Assembly: GCA_036504075.1 (NCBI GenBank)
Contig: DASXVX010000093.1
Span: 1-23,390 of the forward strand
Direction: 5' to 3'
DNA from: DASXVX01 sp036504075
GTDB lineage: Bacteria > Bacillota > Sulfobacillia > Symbiobacteriales > Symbiobacteriaceae
Length of the DNA stretch: 23,390 nt
Shown here piece after piece: positions 13,122 to 20,671 of this stretch. How positions within the stretch are numbered: the first letter of the stretch is position 1; the number at the start of each line of letters is the position of its first letter. The position numbers and the translations under genes are program-made. Under the pieces are notes generated by a model that saw nothing but the letters and a program-made list of their open reading frames with translations, ran no database searches and was not told the DNA's origin.

Positions 13122-14552
13122 TTACTGCCGGCTGGTGTCCAGGTCGTAGCGGCCCGACCCCGAATACGAATAGACTTTGATGGAGTAGGTCCCGGTGGCG
13201 AGCGGCATCTTGATGGTGTCGTACGCCTTGATCAGCCCGGCACCGTAGTCGTTGTCGGCACCGGCCGCGCCCCAGTCCACGGCGGTGGACCGCAGATCGG
13301 CCTTGACCTGGGCCGGTGTCAGGCTGTAGTTGGCGGCAAACATGAGTGCGACCACGCCTGCCACTTCCGGCGTCGCCATGGAGGTGCCGCTCATGGCCAC
13401 GTACTGGTTGCCGGAGTTGGCTTTCACCGAGACGATGGCCACGCCCGGGGCGACGACATCCGGCTTCACCCGGCCGTCGGCCGTTGGGCCCCGGCTGGAG
13501 AACGGGGCCAGCGTCCAGCCGGCCTTGGCGGCGCGCAGGCCCGGGTCAGCGGCTGCACCCACGGTGATGGCGTTCGCTGCCGCCGCCGGTGAGCTAATGG
13601 TACACGTGCCCGGCCCACTGTTGCCGGCGGCCACCACCATGACAATGCCGTTGTTGACGGCGTTGTTCACCGCCGTTGAAAGTGCGTCGGTGCCGTTCGA
13701 GCAGCCGGTGCCGCCCAGGCTCATGTTAGCCACCTTGATGCCGTACGTGGCCCGGTTGTTAATCACCCAGTTGATGCCGTTGATGATCGTGGTGAACGAA
13801 CCGCTGCCGCGGGAATCCAGCACTTTGACGCCGACCAGCGCAGCACCCGGCGCGTTGCCGGCGTATGCGGCATTGGCCGTGCCCCGACCGGCGATGATGC
13901 CCGCCACGTGGCTGCCGTGTCCGTGGTCGTCGTACGCGGTGGTCCGGTTGTTGATGAAATCCTTGAAGCCAATGACGGTGCCGGCCAAGTCCGTATGGGA
14001 CCCGTCGATGCCGGTATCAATGACGGCCGCCACCACGTTGTTCTTGGAGCAGCACGGCTGGCCCCGGCTGCCGGTAATGCCGTAATCAGCCCTGGCCTGC
14101 CTGGCGCCCGTGTAGAGCGTCGAGGTGTCCAGCGTGGCCTGGACCGGCAGGTCCAGGTCGATCTGTTTCACGAACGGCAACGCCTGCAGCGCCCGGATCT
14201 GCGCCTGGGTGAGCGTGGCGGAAAAACCGTAGAGCGCCTTGTCCCACTGCGCCTTGTAGGCGACGTTCCCGGCCGCCTGGGCCACCAACAGGTAGCGGGC
14301 AGCGGTAGGCGGATCGGCAAACTGAACGATCACGTCGAACGTGTCCGCATCGCCGGCCGTCTCCAGCCGGTCCGCCAGGAGCGACATCAGCTTGTCGGGC
14401 CGGGTCGTGATGACCGGGCCAGGCGCCGCACTCCCGGCAGGCTGGGCCACGCTGGCGCCGGACGGCTGGACCATGCCGGCGGCGGCAGGCAGGGCCACGA
14501 TCGAGCAGACCAGAAGCAACGCTGCGGTGACCGCAAGGATCCGCCGGTTCAT
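13122..14552 (-). CDS. Secreted subtilisin-like serine protease (S8)
   Basis: A 476-aa preproprotease. Residues 1-26 are a Sec signal peptide (basic start, AVTAALLLVCSIVALPAAAG). About 50-140 form an inhibitor I9-type propeptide (DTFDVIVQFAD...FVKQIDLD). The S8 catalytic domain spans about 155-450, with Asp179 (VIDTGID), His212 (GHGSHVAG), oxyanion Asn311 (AAGNSGPG) and Ser391 (GTSMATP). It should act outside the cell after autocleavage of the propeptide. The C-terminus (GTYSIKVYSYSGSGRYDLD) looks like only the last strands of a pre-peptidase C-terminal (PPC) domain. Two adjacent cysteines occur at 167-168. The ATG follows GAGGAG at good spacing. It has its own downstream terminator. Catalytic residues are complete, so it should be active. 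Confidence 0.93.
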   Translation of the reverse strand: MNRRILAVTAALLLVCSIVALPAAAGMVQPSGASVAQPAGSAAPGPVITTRPDKLMSLLADRLETAGDADTFDVIVQFADPPTAARYLLVAQAAGNVAYKAQWDKALYGFSATLTQAQIRALQALPFVKQIDLDLPVQATLDTSTLYTGARQARADYGITGSRGQPCCSKNNVVAAVIDTGIDGSHTDLAGTVIGFKDFINNRTTAYDDHGHGSHVAGIIAGRGTANAAYAGNAPGAALVGVKVLDSRGSGSFTTIINGINWVINNRATYGIKVANMSLGGTGCSNGTDALSTAVNNAVNNGIVMVVAAGNSGPGTCTISSPAAAANAITVGAAADPGLRAAKAGWTLAPFSSRGPTADGRVKPDVVAPGVAIVSVKANSGNQYVAMSGTSMATPEVAGVVALMFAANYSLTPAQVKADLRSTAVDWGAAGADNDYGAGLIKAYDTIKMPLATGTYSIKVYSYSGSGRYDLDTSRQ

Positions 14553-14632
14553 TCCGTCTCTCCTCTCACACCCCCCGGATGGACTATCCTACGGTCTTGA
14601 CCACGCCAGATGATACTGCCAATTCGCAAAAA

Positions 14633-14657
14633 GGCTGCACCCCCACCGGATGCAGCC
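14633..14657 (-). terminator. Terminator after the 68-aa repeat-protein gene
   Basis: A 7-bp stem (14633-14639 with 14651-14657) has an 11-base loop and is followed on the minus strand by TTTTTGCG. It lies about 20 bases after the stop of the small gene. No equivalent hairpin is seen between that gene and the ATPase gene, so this may end the whole exporter operon. Confidence 0.75.
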
Positions 14658-14678
14658 CATTGTCTCGTGGAACGGCGC

Positions 14679-14885
14679 CTAGAAGAACGGAACCAGCGGC
14701 TCATCCGGGGCGTCGTCCGCTTTCACTCCCGCCCGATCTGACCCCATCCGCTCTGACCCTGCCCGCTCTGAACCCGATCGCTCCCTGGTTTCGTCCCGGA
14801 GCAGTTCTGCCCCCTTTACGGGGTCGCCAGGATGCAGCGTCAACTCCTGCCCCGGTGCGTAGCGGGGCTCCTTGTGCTCGTTCAA
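14679..14885 (-). CDS. Small hydrophilic protein with pentad repeats
   Basis: A 68-aa, highly charged protein without cysteine, signal peptide or membrane helix. Residues 34-53 are pentads of the form (S/R)-(E/D)-R-x-G (SERAG, SERMG, SDRAG), and the C-terminus is acidic, ending in PLVPFF. The start is a TTG at 14885, with GGAGGAGG about 7 bases upstream, a strong site that supports real translation. It lies 72 bases after the exporter ATPase gene with no terminator between, and is followed by a good terminator. It could be an exported or modified peptide, or a small cytoplasmic accessory protein. I recognise no family. Confidence 0.6.
   Translation of the reverse strand: MNEHKEPRYAPGQELTLHPGDPVKGAELLRDETRERSGSERAGSERMGSDRAGVKADDAPDEPLVPFF
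14727..14786. repeat. 15-base tandem repeats inside the small protein gene
   Basis: About four imperfect 15-base units, each containing a variant of GCTCTGACC on the plus strand, encode the charged pentads of the 68-aa protein. Copy number could vary without a frame change. Confidence 0.75.
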
Positions 14886-14957
14886 AGCCGTGCCTCCTCC
14901 GTTGCGGTTTCCGCTAGTGTGCCCACCGCATACCCGCGGGAACGAGGAACGGGGAAT

Positions 14958-15620
14958 TCACGCACTCTCTTCCCGCAGCCGGCCATCCCAGACTTTGAGC
15001 GTCCGGGTCGCCGCCCCCAGAATGCTGCTGTCGTGCGTGACCACCACCAGCGTGCCGCCCCGGACCTGATACTCCGTCAGCGCCTTCATCAGTTCGCCGC
15101 CGGTGACGTGGTCCAGCGACGCCGTCGGCTCGTCGGCGAAAATCACTTCCGGCTCCGCCACCATGGCCCGCAGCGCCGCCACCCGCTGCCGTTGCCCACC
15201 GGACAGCTGGTGCGGGAACCGGCCTCGCAGGTGGGCCATGTCGAACCGCTCCATCAGGTCCAGCGCCCGCTTCTCGTTCGCGGACGTGGGCGCCGGCAGG
15301 GCGACCAGAATGTTCTCCAGCACGGTCAGGTAATTGATCAGGAAGTGCATCTGGAAAATCAGCCCGAAATGCCGTTGCCGCAACTGCGCCCGGTCTGCCG
15401 GGAGCATGTCGGAGAGCCGGTGGTTCCGATACCAGATATGCCCGTCGGTGGGCGTCTTCAGGCCGGAAAGCAGATAGAGCAGGGTGGACTTGCCGCTGCC
15501 CGATGGACCCATCAGCCCCAGGAACTCCCCTTCCGCCACCTGCACCGTGGCCCCCTTCAGGGCGTAGGTCGCGATGCCGCCGGTCTGGTAGGCGAGGCTC
15601 ACGTTCTGTGCGCCGAGCAA
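14958..15620 (-). CDS. ABC transporter ATPase, MacB/LolD type
   Basis: A 220-aa ATP-binding subunit. It has Walker A GPSGSGKST (about residues 38-46), the signature LSGGQRQR (about 139-146), Walker B VIFADEP (about 159-165) with the catalytic Glu, and a switch His (VVVTHDS, about 196). This layout and length fit the MacB/LolD/FtsE family, which powers mechanotransmission across FtsX-type permeases rather than classic import. The start is taken as the TTG at 15620, 8 bases after GGAGG. A TTG at 15626 overlaps the permease stop (TTGA) but is only 2 bases from the ribosome site. It pairs with the permease and adaptor genes upstream. Confidence 0.92.
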   Translation of the reverse strand: MLGAQNVSLAYQTGGIATYALKGATVQVAEGEFLGLMGPSGSGKSTLLYLLSGLKTPTDGHIWYRNHRLSDMLPADRAQLRQRHFGLIFQMHFLINYLTVLENILVALPAPTSANEKRALDLMERFDMAHLRGRFPHQLSGGQRQRVAALRAMVAEPEVIFADEPTASLDHVTGGELMKALTEYQVRGGTLVVVTHDSSILGAATRTLKVWDGRLREESA

Positions 15621-15622
15621 AC

Positions 15623-16756
15623 TCAATCCCTCCGTTCCACGATGCTGACCGGGTCTAAAGCTCTGAGCCGCCGGATGACCGTAACCAGGCTGAACGCGCC
15701 GGTGAGCACGGGAATCGGCACCGTAAAGACAATCGTCCGGGACGAAAGATTGACCAGCGTCATGCCCCGGGGGTTAAAAAGCCAGACCCGGATGATCTCG
15801 GCGCCAACCGATGCCAGCCCCAGTCCCAACAGCCAGCCCACCACCGAGAGAATGGTCGCCTCGATGAGCGTCCGCCGGATGAGGAAGCCGGTCGGGTAAC
15901 CGATGGCGGAGAGAATGCCGAACTCCCCCAGCCGCTGAATGAAGTAGATGTTGTTCAGCAGTCCCACCGCCAGGGAAAGTACGATCATGGTGACGCCGTT
16001 GATGGCCCAGAGGATGATGTTGATGTTGCCCGTCTCCGATTCGTAACGCCGGGCCATGGTGGTGGCCGTCTCCGTCGCCACCTTGTCGCTGTCCAGCTGG
16101 GAGAGGTAGCCGTCCACCGGTCTCATTCGCCCCGGCTTCGGGAAAACGAACAGACTCGTGTCGCCGCTCTGCCCGTAAATCTCCCGCAGGGCCGCCAGCG
16201 GCACGACCGACATGCTGAACGGCCCCTCCAGCTTGCCGACCACCGTGAACTTGGCCGGCAGGTACTCGTTCAGGTCCAAGTCCCGGCCCACCTGGTCGCC
16301 GATCTTCAGCCCCTTGTTCCGCATCGCCTCGTCGTGGAGCGCGATCTCCCGGCGGCTGCCCACCGGCAGCCGCCCCTCCGCCAGGTGCAGGCTCACCTTG
16401 TCCATGAAGTAGTCCAGGTCGCCCGGCGCCACGGCGATGACCGGGTTGCCTTCGCTCCCCTGCAGTCCCTGCACGTGCACGGAGGCCCTGAGGCCCGGAA
16501 TCACCCGCTCCACGTCCGGATGGTGCCGGAGCACGGCCGCAATGTTGGGGGGGAGCGACTCCTTCCGGGCGTAGATCCGCGCGAAAATGGCGGACGGTCC
16601 CACAAAGTTTTGACGGAAGTTGTTGAGCATGGTGTCGGCCAAAATCCCCACGAGTAACACGCCCAGCACCGAAAGGGCGATGATCCCCAGCACCGGCAGG
16701 GCCCGCGTCTTGTTCCGCCAGAAGTAGAGCGCCGGCGACAAAGGCCGCAGTTTCAT
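15623..16756 (-). CDS. FtsX/MacB-like ABC transporter permease
   Basis: A 377-aa permease of the MacB/FtsX family. It has an N-terminal membrane helix (about 22-45, VLGIIALSVLGVLLVGILAD), a large extracytoplasmic domain (about 46-240), then three C-terminal helices (about 250-275, 295-320 and 335-360). This four-helix plan with a big periplasmic/extracellular loop is diagnostic of the type VII ABC group. The ATG at 16756 overlaps the stop of the restored adaptor reading frame by four bases (ATGA), so translation would be coupled if that frame were intact. The substrate is not known; family members export antimicrobial peptides, toxins, lipids or lipoproteins. Confidence 0.9.
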   Translation of the reverse strand: MKLRPLSPALYFWRNKTRALPVLGIIALSVLGVLLVGILADTMLNNFRQNFVGPSAIFARIYARKESLPPNIAAVLRHHPDVERVIPGLRASVHVQGLQGSEGNPVIAVAPGDLDYFMDKVSLHLAEGRLPVGSRREIALHDEAMRNKGLKIGDQVGRDLDLNEYLPAKFTVVGKLEGPFSMSVVPLAALREIYGQSGDTSLFVFPKPGRMRPVDGYLSQLDSDKVATETATTMARRYESETGNINIILWAINGVTMIVLSLAVGLLNNIYFIQRLGEFGILSAIGYPTGFLIRRTLIEATILSVVGWLLGLGLASVGAEIIRVWLFNPRGMTLVNLSSRTIVFTVPIPVLTGAFSLVTVIRRLRALDPVSIVERRD

Positions 16757-16945
16757 GGCTGCCCCGCCTCCGCCCGCACCCGTTTCCCGGCAGTGAGCGC
16801 CCGCAACACATCCGGGGGTCCGGTCACCACCTGCTCGCCCGCCGCGAGCCCCTTCAGGATCTCCACGCCGGTGCGGGTCGCCCGGCCGGTCGTCACCACC
16901 CGGGCCGCCACGACATCACCGGTGAGCACAAAGACCTGCCGCGGA
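16753..16945 (-). pseudogene. Out-of-frame 3' end of the adaptor gene
   Basis: Past about 16945 the family-like adaptor sequence continues in another frame: QVFVLTGDVVAARVV, GRATRTGVEILKGLAAGEQV and VLRALTAGKRV are typical of the end of HlyD/RND-type adaptors. That frame stops at 16753-16755, where it overlaps the permease ATG by four bases. The full span of 1481 bases is one short of a multiple of three, so a single base loss explains the break. About 60 residues are displaced. Confidence 0.8.
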
Positions 16946-18233
16946 GCGCACCCGGCGGCACCTGCAGCACGTCGGGCCGGTTCAGCACCGCAATCTCCAC
17001 GTCGGCGTTCATGCCCGGCCGCAGGGCGCCGTCCGGGTTGGGCACGGCTACTTCGACGACGATCACGGTCGCGGTGCCGTCTTTGACCGCCTGCGGGGCG
17101 ATCCGCCGCACTTTGCCGGCGTACGAGCGGCCCGGCAGGGCAGCGCTGGACACCCTGGCCTCCTGGCCCGGCGCCACCTGCCCGATGTCCGATTCATCTA
17201 CTTTGGCTTTCACGACCGCCGGATCGACGGACGCCATGCTAAATAGCCGGCTCCCCACCGCGGCCATTTCGCCCACTTTGAGGTAGTTGTTCAGGACCAC
17301 GCCGGAGATCGGCGACTTGATGGACGCTGCATCCAGGTCTTCCTGGGCCTTCGCCAGGGCCTGCCGGGCCGAGTCCAAACCCGACCGGGCCGCCGTCTCG
17401 TCTTCGGGCAGGACCCGAATTAACTCGGCGTTCAGCTGCAACTGCGCCAGATCCTGGCCCGCCAGGGTGACCTGGCCGGCCGGCTGCCCCGCCGGGTCGT
17501 TCAGGCGGGCCACTTCGGCTCTGGCCGCTTCCAGCTTTACCTGCGCCTGGGCCATTTGCTCCCGGAACTGCTCGGCCTGCGTCTGCTGCAACTGCGCCAG
17601 CCGGTCCACCTCCGCCTGGGCGGCGGCACGGGCCGGGGACAAGGCCGGCGCGTCCTCGACTTTACGGCGGGTGGCAGTAAGGTCGGCACCCAGGTTCCGG
17701 CCGCTCTCCAGGGTCTTACGCAGCAGTGCCAGTGCATGCTCGGCGTCCGCCAAGCGGTCCGACGCCTGCCGCTGCTGGTCGGAGAGGCCCGCCCGGGCGC
17801 TCGCCAGCCGTGTCTCGGCCATCTGGGACTGCAACTGCGCCTGCTGGGCCGTCAGCTGCGCCTTGCGGGTCAACTGCACCAGGTTGTCCTCTTGCCGGGC
17901 CACTTCGGCCCTTGCCGCCACGACGGCGGTCGTGAGCGCCGTCGTGTTCTGCCGGGCCAGCACGTCGCCGGCTTTGACCCGGTCCCCTTCCTGCACCTGA
18001 ATCTGCTCCAGCAGCCCGCCCACCCGCGCGCTCACTTCCGCCCGGTCGCCGGCGTCCACCGGGCCGGTGGCGACCACAGTCGAGACCAGGCTGCCCGGGG
18101 TCACTTTGAGCGTGTGCACCTGCGGAGTCATTCCCTGCCAGACGAAGAAAGCCAGCGCCACCAGGACCGACACGAGTGCGCCGATCCAGAGCAAACGCCG
18201 GCGGAGCGTGGAGACGGGGTTGCCAGCGGTCAC
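16893..18233 (-). CDS. HlyD/MacA-like membrane fusion (adaptor) protein, frameshifted near the 3' end
   Basis: The open frame encodes 446 aa. Residues 12-33 form one membrane anchor (LLWIGALVSVLVALAFFVWQ). About 45-85 form the first half of the barrel-sandwich (lipoyl) domain, 90-290 a long Ala/Gln-rich coiled-coil hairpin, and 300-430 the second lipoyl half and beta-barrel (IKSPISGVVLNNYLKVGEM, then VPPGAL). This is the adaptor that couples a MacB-type ABC pump to the outside of the cell. The last 14 or so residues do not fit the family and end at an early stop, because the frame shifts at about 16935-16950. The start is a GTG, 9 bases after GGAGG. The adaptor core is intact but lacks the final barrel segment. 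The pump may be impaired unless the shift is a sequencing error. Confidence 0.85.
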   Translation of the reverse strand: MTAGNPVSTLRRRLLWIGALVSVLVALAFFVWQGMTPQVHTLKVTPGSLVSTVVATGPVDAGDRAEVSARVGGLLEQIQVQEGDRVKAGDVLARQNTTALTTAVVAARAEVARQEDNLVQLTRKAQLTAQQAQLQSQMAETRLASARAGLSDQQRQASDRLADAEHALALLRKTLESGRNLGADLTATRRKVEDAPALSPARAAAQAEVDRLAQLQQTQAEQFREQMAQAQVKLEAARAEVARLNDPAGQPAGQVTLAGQDLAQLQLNAELIRVLPEDETAARSGLDSARQALAKAQEDLDAASIKSPISGVVLNNYLKVGEMAAVGSRLFSMASVDPAVVKAKVDESDIGQVAPGQEARVSSAALPGRSYAGKVRRIAPQAVKDGTATVIVVEVAVPNPDGALRPGMNADVEIAVLNRPDVLQVPPGALRGRSLCSPVMSWRPGW

Positions 18234-18414
18234 GGGGGATACCTCCGTATCGAATCATTTCAGGTCTTTATTTCACCCTCCGCCGCCGTTTCCCTTATCC
18301 ACAGCCGCGGACTTCGCAACGCCTGCCGCGGGATCAGAAGAATCACGGTCGTCGAACCGCCGTGCAACGCGCTATGATGGAACTATACATCCCTGGACGA
18401 AGGAGGCCCACCCC

Positions 18415-19299
18415 TTGGAAGCGGCTACTTACCGGAGCGCCCGTGAAGACGACCTCTACGCAGCGGCCCGGATTCACGCGGTCGCCCGCAACGACATGCT
18501 GACCCGCAACGGCCGCACGACGCCGCCCGACGACCTGGAAGGCGACGCGAAGAATTTCCGCCATGTGCTGCACACCGGCATTTTCGAAGTGGCCGAGCAG
18601 GACGGCCGGGTGGCCGCCGTCTGCAATGCGGTGGTGCGGGACGGAATCTGGTTCCTCTCCAGCTTCTGGGTGTTGCCGGAACTGCAGAACCAGCACATCG
18701 GCGGGCCGCTGCTCCGGCGGGTCTGGCGCCTGGGTGAAGCGGCCGGTGCCCGCATTTTCTGCGTCTGGGCGTCGGTGGACAACACCGCCATGGCCACGTA
18801 CTTCAAACTGGGCATGCTGCCCGGCACGCAGTTGCTCAACTTTGCCGGCGACGCCGGAAAGCTGGTGCTGCCGGAGACACCGGGGCAATACAAAACCCGA
18901 CCGCTGGCAGTGGCTGAAGCCGCCGCCATCGATCGGGCCATTCGGGGAACCCCCAGGGCGGTGGACCACCGCTTCTGGCTGGCTGACGAAACCCGGCAGG
19001 GCCGACTGGTGCTGAAAGACGGCGACCCCTGCGGCTACTACTACACAACCCCGCAGGGCGCCGTGCTGCCTGCGGCCTGGCTGGACCCCGCCGACGGCGA
19101 GGCCGTGCTGTCGCTGGCCTGCCGGGACGGTGTGGCCCGGGGCGGCGCTGCGGCGCTCCGCCTGCCCGGCTACAACCACCTGGGCATCGGGTTTGCTCTC
19201 AGGGCCGGCATGACACTGCGGGGCTTCTCCCACTTTCTGACCACGGCCAGTTTCGGCCGGCTGGACCAGTACGCTGCCTCCGGGCCCCTGCTGTTCTAA
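18415..19299 (+). CDS. GNAT-family N-acetyltransferase
   Basis: A 294-aa protein whose first half is a GNAT fold: YRSAREDDLYAAARIHAVA (strand and helix 1), then FLSSFWVLPELQNQHIGGPLLRRV, which carries the acetyl-CoA pyrophosphate-binding loop (QxxxGG), then AAGARIFCVWASVDNTAMATYFKLGM. The second half (about 165-294) is a further domain, perhaps a degenerate second GNAT, ending in an SxFGRLDQY tail. The substrate is unknown. The start is a TTG at 18415 with AGGAGG 8 bases upstream; the upstream extension of the frame runs into the divergent adaptor gene. Its stop overlaps the stop of the HD-domain gene by two bases, so the two genes converge. Confidence 0.87.
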   Translation: MEAATYRSAREDDLYAAARIHAVARNDMLTRNGRTTPPDDLEGDAKNFRHVLHTGIFEVAEQDGRVAAVCNAVVRDGIWFLSSFWVLPELQNQHIGGPLLRRVWRLGEAAGARIFCVWASVDNTAMATYFKLGMLPGTQLLNFAGDAGKLVLPETPGQYKTRPLAVAEAAAIDRAIRGTPRAVDHRFWLADETRQGRLVLKDGDPCGYYYTTPQGAVLPAAWLDPADGEAVLSLACRDGVARGGAAALRLPGYNHLGIGFALRAGMTLRGFSHFLTTASFGRLDQYAASGPLLF

Positions 19300-19832
19300 A
19301 CCTCTGCCACCGGCTCGTCCGGCGGCAGCAACCGGTCGATTTTCTCATCCAGTTGCCTTAACCGCGAAAGCGCTTCCCGGTAGGGCAGTTCCCGCAGGTG
19401 GTGGTGCCCTTCGGTCTCCTCCAGGGCGTCGTCGGCAGCGGCCAGGAGCCGTTGCAGGGGGCTCGGGTCGCCCATGGGCCGGATGGGCGTGGAGCCGGAG
19501 TGGAAGAGAATCGCCAGGGCGATCTCCCGAGCGGCGGCCAGGTCCTCGCCTTTTAGCACCAGGAGTTCGTGCGCCCGCTCGGCGCCTTTTATGGGGTGGA
19601 TGTCCCCCTTTTGATAGAGGCTGTAGTTCCAGACGCCGTCCACGTGGAAGTCGCCGTGGCCGATGTCGTGCAGGAGCCCGGCCTTGGCCGCCAGATCCGG
19701 GTTGACGGCCATTTGCACCGCCAGGTCCACCGCCAGTTCCGCCACGCGAATGGAATGATCGACGCCGGCCCGGGGCAGGTGCTTGCGGCAAACGCTGTCG
19801 GTAAAGAGGTCCACCAGTGTCACTTGCCTCAT
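19296..19832 (-). CDS. HD-domain hydrolase
   Basis: A 178-aa protein with an HD superfamily metal-phosphohydrolase core: His26 (VDHSIRVAELAVDLA), His55-Asp56 (AGLLHDIGHGD), a further His at 63, and Asp residues around 133-134 (AAADDALEE). The pattern matches small HDIG-type phosphohydrolases such as YqeK-like nucleotide hydrolases or HDOD-free HD proteins; no partner domain is present. It is cytoplasmic, and the substrate is unknown. The ATG follows AAGGAGGGGG. A near-consensus promoter (19865-19893) lies just upstream. The stop overlaps that of the convergent acetyltransferase gene. Confidence 0.87.
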   Translation of the reverse strand: MRQVTLVDLFTDSVCRKHLPRAGVDHSIRVAELAVDLAVQMAVNPDLAAKAGLLHDIGHGDFHVDGVWNYSLYQKGDIHPIKGAERAHELLVLKGEDLAAAREIALAILFHSGSTPIRPMGDPSPLQRLLAAADDALEETEGHHHLRELPYREALSRLRQLDEKIDRLLPPDEPVAEV

Positions 19833-19864
19833 GCCGCCCCCTCCTTCATGTGGATATTCCCGTT

Positions 19865-19893
19865 ATTATAGGAGCCTTTTTCACAACCGTCAA
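19865..19893 (-). promoter_or_regulatory. Near-consensus promoter of the HD-domain gene
   Basis: On the minus strand TTGACG (19893-19888) and a perfect TATAAT (19870-19865) are spaced by 17 bases, about 33 bases before the ATG. This is a strong sigma-A promoter and implies a very short leader. Confidence 0.9.
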
Positions 19894-19932
19894 TCAGTTA
19901 CCGCACGTACCTTGACACCGGAGGGGATGGCG

Positions 19933-20094
19933 ATGGGAAACCGGTGGTGGATAGGTCTCATGCTGTCGTTCGTTTTGCTGATGTTCGCTGAACTGGCGGT
20001 GCCGGCAGGTGCCCGGGGCGCGGATATCCGGGTTGTGCTGGATGCCAGGAATCTAACGTTCGACGTCCCGCCGCCATTGGGAGGGAACGGGTGA
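19933..20094 (+). pseudogene. Truncated secreted protein, start of a copper-amine-oxidase-N-like domain
   Basis: A 53-aa product with a clear Sec signal peptide (NRWWIGLMLSFVLLMFAELA, cut near AGA-RG) and then ADIRVVLDARNLTFDVPPPLGGNG. The last part matches, by recall, the opening of the copper amine oxidase N-terminal (stalk) domain, where the family continues with NGRTLVPLR-like sequence. Here a stop follows the NG, and none of the three forward frames beyond continues the domain. It is therefore probably the 5' remnant of a longer cell-surface protein. GGAGG lies about 8 bases before the ATG at 19933; an ATG at 19927 is too close to it. Alternatively it is a very short exported peptide. 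Confidence 0.6.
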
Positions 20095-20290
20095 GGCCTA
20101 CTCCAGCCTTTGTTATCACAAACGTCTAAATAAAATCTGTCACTCTGAACGCGTTCTGATTAGTATCGCTAATTGTTCGTCCCCGCAATTTATGTCGAAC
20201 GGTTTCGGATTGTCTAGGATGGTTTGTCCACATACAATACAGGTAAGCGGTGGATAAAGGGGGTATTTCAAGACGATTGGCCAGATTGCG
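20095..20290. other. AT-richer intergenic stretch at the edge of the accessory block
   Basis: No gene is seen. Base composition drops towards A+T compared with both flanks, and the stretch includes a 10-base palindrome GAACGCGTTC (20147-20156) and the promoter at 20210-20238. The left boundary is where the stalk-domain gene is cut off. Confidence 0.5.
20210..20238 (+). promoter_or_regulatory. Promoter of the three-gene unknown cassette
   Basis: TTGTCT (20210-20215) and TACAAT (20233-20238) are spaced by 17 bases. They match the sigma-A consensus at 4 of 6 and 5 of 6 positions. Transcription would start near 20245, about 45 bases before the first gene of the cassette. Confidence 0.6.
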
Positions 20291-20671
20291 ATGAGTATCG
20301 TCTCGGTGCAGCGAGCGTTGGAAACTTATCGGACTCTAAAACCGCAGAAGTCAGATGGTTTCTGGGAACTGCTTGAAAGGCCGCTGGAGACAGCCTCCGT
20401 TTCCCGTTCTCCGTTGCCGGCAAGCGTTTTGACACCATATCCACAGCAACTGGAGAGGGTCATTGGCTCGGCCCTCCCCAAGAGCACTGACCGTCGCCAA
20501 CCTGTCGCAGCGAAGGTGTTCACCAGGGGCGTTACGGTGGCCGTAGGCAGTCACGGTTCACAGCGGTGGGCGGATGAAGTTGGCGCCGCAGAACCTTCAC
20601 CGCCGTCACCCCTGTATGGGACCATGCTGCAGGGCGCCATGTTGGGCACCAACCTGGACATCCGCATGTGA
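20291..20671 (+). CDS. Hypothetical protein, first gene of the unknown cassette
   Basis: A 126-aa protein I do not recognise. It starts with a short helical region (SIVSVQRALETYRTLKPQKS, WELLERPLETA), followed by a Pro/Ser-rich stretch and a segment with Val/Gly strands (KVFTRGVTVAVGSHG). It ends in YGTMLQGAMLGTNLDIRM. No membrane helix or signal peptide is visible. The ATG at 20291 has no good ribosome site; AAAGGGGG lies 30 bases upstream, so the start is uncertain and the protein may begin at a rare codon slightly upstream. Its stop overlaps the next gene's GTG (GTGA), indicating coupled translation. Codon use is less G+C-biased than in the respiratory genes. Confidence 0.55.
   Translation: MSIVSVQRALETYRTLKPQKSDGFWELLERPLETASVSRSPLPASVLTPYPQQLERVIGSALPKSTDRRQPVAAKVFTRGVTVAVGSHGSQRWADEVGAAEPSPPSPLYGTMLQGAMLGTNLDIRM

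Noticed and set aside
16935..16950. Programmed ribosomal frameshift as explanation for the adaptor gene break
   Set aside because: No slippery A or T heptamer is present and ordinary adaptor genes do not use frameshifting; mutation or sequencing error is simpler.
20147..20156. GAACGCGTTC palindrome as a possible LexA/SOS box
   Set aside because: The spacing between GAAC and GTTC is 2 bases, not the 4 expected for the Bacillota SOS box, and no SOS-type gene follows.
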